Positions 60,643-64,000 of a stretch of 64,000 nucleotides of DNA are shown piece by piece. The notes beneath the pieces were generated by a model that made no database searches, was not told the origin of the DNA, and was given only the letters and a program-made list of their open reading frames with translations. The DNA comes from CAZJBS01 sp964544475 (GTDB taxonomy: Bacteria > CLD3 > SB21). Location: the NCBI GenBank assembly GCA_964544475.1, contig CAZJBS010000011.1, positions 1 through 64,000 of the forward strand, in the 5' to 3' direction. The position numbers and the translations under genes are program-made. Positions within the stretch are counted from its first letter, which is position 1. The number at the start of each line of letters is the position of its first letter.

Positions 60643-62340
60643 GTGCGACCAATGGAATTTGTCATACAAATGCTGATCACCGTGATAATCGGTTCAATGT
60701 TAGTTCGTTCCGTCTCCGGTCAGCAAGCCGAAATATCAAAGGCCAGGGACCGGATGGCCATCAATGATGTTCCGCAGGCCGTGGTCATTCTCGAGGATGC
60801 GGCCAGGCGTTATCCAAAATCTCACGAAGTGCATTACTGGCTTGGAATCGCCTTGAAAAAGGCCGGCAAAACGGATGATGCCATCGACGCATCGATCAAG
60901 TCAATCCGGCTCAAGCCTAAGTACCTTCCGGCTCGTGCCCTTCTGGTCGACTTGTATGTCAGCAAAGAGAGATTTGCCGAGGCTTTGGAAGAAAGCAATT
61001 TTCTGATTCAACAGAAAACAAAAGATGTTTCCGTTGTCCTGAAACACGCCGAAGTACTGATCGGACTCAGGCAATACGAAAAAGCCAGCATTGAACTGGC
61101 CGTATTGATGGAAAAGTACCCCCAGAACATACAGGTCATTGGATTGCTGGGAGACGTTTATGCCAGGCAGAACATTCGCGCGCTTGCCATCCCGCTTTAT
61201 GAGGATGCTCTGAAGATCAATCCCTCTTCGATCGAGATCAAGCTGAAGCTGGCCAAGCTGTATTTCAAAGAACAATCCTACGACGACGCGCTCAAGGAAT
61301 ACGTGGACGTTCTGAGGCTGGATTCCAATAATGCGGAGGCCAATTTGAACGTCGGTTTCATTTATTACAATGCCGGCAAAACCAATGTGCAACAGTACGG
61401 TTATGCCATTTACTACTTGCTGAAGTACGTCGTTCTGAAGCCGTCCGACTACCAGGGGTTTCTCTATTTGGGCTATTGTTATCATGCTTTGCGGCGGTAC
61501 AGGGATGCCATGCCGGTCCTGGAACAGGCGGTGGCCTTGGATTCTGCCGCTCATACTCCGGCCGTTCTGGAAAAACTTGGCGAGTGTTACATGGCCATGG
61601 GCCGGTATGTTAAAGTCATTTCAACGTATGAGGGGCTTCTTTCCAAAGGACAGGTCGTCGATGGCAGGTCATTTCTGAGGCTGGCGTCGGCTTATCGGCT
61701 GGAAAAAGACACGGCTAATGCCGTGAAGTACTTTGCCAGAGCGGCTGAAACAGACACTACTTTGTCCTTCGCGCTGCATGATGCCGGCATGATCTACTAC
61801 TCAGCCAAACGTTATTCGGATGCCATCACCTGGTTTGAAAGGAGAATCGCCACAAGCCCTCCAGATTCCAACGTCGCGATAACGTGGCTCAATCTTGGGC
61901 TGTGCCATTATTACGCCGCAACCTCGCGTCAGGATACGACTCTGGCGCTGGCCTGCGTCCGCAAGGCCATCGTGTTGAAACCTTTTTCCTCCAATTATCA
62001 TACGGTGCTGGCCCAAATCGCCGAGCGGGCGGACTCGGTTTCCATGGCGGAAGCCGCCTTCCGTGCGGCGATATCTCTGGACAGTACCAATGCACAGGCG
62101 TATGTTGGCCTGGGCGGCCTTGCGTTGAAATCCGGAAAGTATGATGAGGCCATTTTCAATCTAAATCACGCCCTTGCGAAAGACGACCAAAATAAGTATG
62201 CCCACTATGCCATCGCCAGGGCGTACGCGCGCAGGAAGAAGAATGGGGAAGCGGTCATGCACTACAAGAAATACCTGGAATTGGATCCCGACGGGCCCTA
62301 TTCCAAAGATGCACGAAAAGAACTGGTTCGCTTGCAGTGA
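60643..62340 (+). CDS. secreted TPR protein of the Ton cluster
   Basis: This is a 565-residue protein. GTG start at 60643 with AGGAG seven bases upstream, which fits better than the ATG nine bases later. The signal peptide ends VRSVSG before QQA. About fourteen TPR units fill the rest (VHYWLGIALKKAGKTDDAIDASIKSI, AYVGLGGLALKSGKYDEAIFNLNHAL, AHYAIARAYARRKKNGEAVMHYKKYL as examples of the pattern). It is periplasmic, sits between the PstS-like and exbB genes, and is probably a scaffold for the Ton complex or its client. Confidence 0.85.
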   Translation: MRPMEFVIQMLITVIIGSMLVRSVSGQQAEISKARDRMAINDVPQAVVILEDAARRYPKSHEVHYWLGIALKKAGKTDDAIDASIKSIRLKPKYLPARALLVDLYVSKERFAEALEESNFLIQQKTKDVSVVLKHAEVLIGLRQYEKASIELAVLMEKYPQNIQVIGLLGDVYARQNIRALAIPLYEDALKINPSSIEIKLKLAKLYFKEQSYDDALKEYVDVLRLDSNNAEANLNVGFIYYNAGKTNVQQYGYAIYYLLKYVVLKPSDYQGFLYLGYCYHALRRYRDAMPVLEQAVALDSAAHTPAVLEKLGECYMAMGRYVKVISTYEGLLSKGQVVDGRSFLRLASAYRLEKDTANAVKYFARAAETDTTLSFALHDAGMIYYSAKRYSDAITWFERRIATSPPDSNVAITWLNLGLCHYYAATSRQDTTLALACVRKAIVLKPFSSNYHTVLAQIAERADSVSMAEAAFRAAISLDSTNAQAYVGLGGLALKSGKYDEAIFNLNHALAKDDQNKYAHYAIARAYARRKKNGEAVMHYKKYLELDPDGPYSKDARKELVRLQ

Positions 62341-62445
62341 CAGGATGTTTTTGACGATCCGTCGGATGAATCCAAAGTATGTCCGTACTGGTATTGAATT
62401 TTTCTTTCACAGAATGATCATCGCAATCAATTGGAGATTCCCAGC

Positions 62446-63201
62446 ATGAAGCAGTCCGTTTTCATTTCTGTTCTTATACTGACGGCCTTCACCGTCTCGT
62501 GGCTTGTCTTTGAGTTTGTCTTCGGCGCCGAAAATGATCGATATGGATTGGAATACGTTTACAAGGGAGGACCCTTGGTGATTGTCTTGATGACACTTTC
62601 GATCATGGTGATCACCTTCATTTTTGAGCGTATTTTCAGTCTGCGACAGGCCAATGGCCGCGAACCTCTGCCTCAGTTCTTGAAGAAAGTGCAGAAAGGA
62701 CTGTTGGAGGGAAACGCCCAATCGGCAATGGATGTATGCCATCAGCAGAAAGGATCGTGTGCCAACATCCTTTACATGGGTTTGGAGGCGTATGAAAGGG
62801 CGGGACGCCTGAACATGTCCCTGGACAAGCGCGTGTCAGAAATGAAACGCGCGATGGAAGAGGCCACGTCCCTGGAAATTCCACTGCTCGAAAGAAATCT
62901 TATCGCCCTGTCGACCATCGCGTCGATTTCCACCATGGTCGGCTTGCTGGGAACCACCATCGGCATGATCCGCGCATTCAAGGCCCTTGCGCATTCCGGG
63001 GCTCCGGATGCCGTCCAATTGTCAGTCGGTATTTCTGAGGCCCTGATTAATACGGCGGGCGGGCTTTTTGCCGCGATCGTGGCCATTGTGGCCTACAATT
63101 ATTTTGTCAACAAGGTAGATACGTATACGTATTTGATTGACGAGGCGAGTTACAACGTTGCGGAGATTCTCACGACTCGCGGTACCGAAAAATCCAGCTG
63201 A
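62446..63201 (+). CDS. exbB: ExbB/TolQ-family proton channel protein
   Basis: This is a 251-residue membrane protein. GGAG lies nine bases before the ATG at 62446. An extra N-terminal helix (FISVLILTAFTVSWLVFEFVF), then helices at VIVLMTLSIMVITFIFE, STIASISTMVGLLGTTIGMIRAF and GISEALINTAGGLFAAIVAIVAYNYFV. The last two contain the conserved MotA/TolQ/ExbB channel motifs. With ExbD it uses proton flow to energise TonB and outer-membrane receptors such as that at 9136. Confidence 0.92.
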   Translation: MKQSVFISVLILTAFTVSWLVFEFVFGAENDRYGLEYVYKGGPLVIVLMTLSIMVITFIFERIFSLRQANGREPLPQFLKKVQKGLLEGNAQSAMDVCHQQKGSCANILYMGLEAYERAGRLNMSLDKRVSEMKRAMEEATSLEIPLLERNLIALSTIASISTMVGLLGTTIGMIRAFKALAHSGAPDAVQLSVGISEALINTAGGLFAAIVAIVAYNYFVNKVDTYTYLIDEASYNVAEILTTRGTEKSS

Positions 63202-63210
63202 GGTTTAATC

Positions 63211-63693
63211 ATGTCCCGTATCAAAAAGCACCGAGTTGGGGTCAAGTTGGATATGACACCCATGGTGGATGTGGCATTTCTGTTGCTGACCTTTTTCATG
63301 CTGACGACAACGTTCCGGCCGCCGGAAGAAGTCCACGTGACCGTGCCGGACTCCCATTCCCAACTTAAGCTGCCGACGGCCAATGTGATCACACTGTTAG
63401 TGACCAAAGAAAAGTCCATCTGGATGGACGTGGATGCCCAGGTCGTCCGGGCAAGGGTTTTTGGCGCCGACTATGCGACGAAGGCCGGCAAGGAAGTCAA
63501 CCTGGACGAGTTGCCTTCGCTTATCCAGCGCGCGCGCATCGAGAACATAGGCATTCGCGGTGCGGAGGGAGGCATGCGGGTGGTTGTTAAGGCGGACAAA
63601 GATGCGAACTACGACGTGGTCAGCGATATCATTGACATTCTTCAAAAACAGAAGATAACGACCGTCAATTTTATCACCAACCCGAAGAAATGA
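63211..63693 (+). CDS. exbD: ExbD/TolR-family protein
   Basis: This is a 160-residue protein starting nine bases after exbB. The short cytoplasmic tail is followed by one helix with the essential Asp (LDMTPMVDVAFLLLTFFMLTTTF) and a periplasmic domain (ending DIIDILQKQKITTVNFITNPKK). The conserved Asp in PMVDVAF is the proton-carrying residue of ExbD/TolR. A second exbD follows, as is usual in Bacteroidota. Confidence 0.92.
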   Translation: MSRIKKHRVGVKLDMTPMVDVAFLLLTFFMLTTTFRPPEEVHVTVPDSHSQLKLPTANVITLLVTKEKSIWMDVDAQVVRARVFGADYATKAGKEVNLDELPSLIQRARIENIGIRGAEGGMRVVVKADKDANYDVVSDIIDILQKQKITTVNFITNPKK

Positions 63694-63752
63694 TTTGATT
63701 GGCGTGTGGGACCGTGGTTGTCGCACACACGCACGCACATTGGAGCTGAATT

Positions 63753-64000
63753 ATGGCAGACATCATGCAACCGCGTTCACATGGAAAAGGGAGACGAAGA
63801 ACCAAGAAACGCGTCGGTATTCGGCTGGATATGACACCCATGGTGGACGTGGCTTTTCTCCTTCTGACGTTTTTCATGCTGACCACGGCTTTTCGTCTTC
63901 CCCAGACCATGGAAATAAGCATCCCGGAAGACGACGCCGAAAAGAACCAGGTGAAAATCGCGGAATCGAACATTCTGCAATTGAGAGTCGACGCCCAAAA
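63753..64000 (+). CDS. exbD: second ExbD/TolR-family protein, 3'-partial
   Basis: The N-terminal 82 residues are visible and then the window ends. TTGGAG precedes the ATG. A basic N-terminus (GKGRRRTKKRVGIR) and the helix LDMTPMVDVAFLLLTFFMLTTAF are nearly identical to the preceding exbD, showing a tandem duplication. The periplasmic part differs (RLPQTMEISIPEDDAEKN). A tonB gene probably follows outside the window. Confidence 0.9.
   Translation, partial: MADIMQPRSHGKGRRRTKKRVGIRLDMTPMVDVAFLLLTFFMLTTAFRLPQTMEISIPEDDAEKNQVKIAESNILQLRVDAQ

Overview
The window is 64 kb of a chromosome from a Gram-negative, free-living bacterium. TonB/ExbB/ExbD machinery, lipobox signal peptides, outer-membrane barrels, a TonB-dependent receptor with an N-terminal carboxypeptidase-regulatory-like domain, PAS-LuxR regulators, a single-subunit diheme SdhC and a PstS-TPR-ExbB-ExbD-ExbD gene order all point to the Bacteroidota/Chlorobiota/Ignavibacteria side of the FCB group. 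This placement is an inference from gene content; no rRNA or ribosomal-protein marker is present. Shine-Dalgarno sequences are often strong (AGGAGG-like), which argues against the classical Bacteroidia. No tRNA, rRNA, CRISPR array, transposase or prophage was seen.

Layout. 1-2000: three small secreted or lipoprotein genes of unknown function. 2.2-5.8 kb: divergent oxyR / katG peroxide defence with a recognisable OxyR operator, then a KOW-domain protein. 5.9-13.9 kb: a LysM protein, two WG-repeat proteins, a TonB-dependent receptor divergent from a PAS-LuxR regulator, small lipoproteins, and a 131-bp decayed copy of the regulator's HTH end. 14-16 kb: PIN-PhoH and a beta-carbonic anhydrase. 16-21.4 kb: malic enzyme (maeB) and pyruvate phosphate dikinase (ppdK). 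21.9-33.7 kb: a multiheme cytochrome block. 33.9-36.7 kb: a two-gene 2-oxoacid:ferredoxin oxidoreductase. 36.8-40.2 kb: a free B12-binding domain, a DUF1573-like protein, and TPR and LysM/coiled-coil proteins. 40.3-44 kb: phoH, a thiolase and a ferredoxin-NADP reductase. 44-47.3 kb: a truncated metH and ahcY. 47.5-53.7 kb: an M2 peptidase, a thioesterase, a MoeZ-like E1-rhodanese protein, a second thiolase and a ClpX-like ATPase. 53.8-59 kb: a secreted four-repeat protein and the sdhCAB operon. 59.3-64 kb: a PstS-like lipoprotein, a TPR protein, exbB and two exbD genes, the last cut by the window edge.

The most striking system is the cytochrome block. Seven secreted or membrane proteins carry 62 recognisable c-heme motifs in under 12 kb. 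They comprise a heptaheme NapC/NirT protein with three N-terminal membrane helices (an ImcH-like layout), two fusions of 13 or 19 hemes to a b-type membrane module (a CbcL-like layout), a dodecaheme protein, an outer-membrane barrel, a tetraheme c554-like protein and two cytochrome lipoproteins. This looks like a complete quinol-to-cell-exterior or quinol-to-periplasm electron conduit.

A 14-bp palindrome of the CRP/FNR type (TGAY-N4-RTCA) lies 72-156 bp upstream of maeB, ppdK, the first cytochrome gene, the first b/c fusion and the ferredoxin oxidoreductase. It suggests one regulator joins this respiratory block to ferredoxin- and PEP/pyruvate-centred carbon metabolism.
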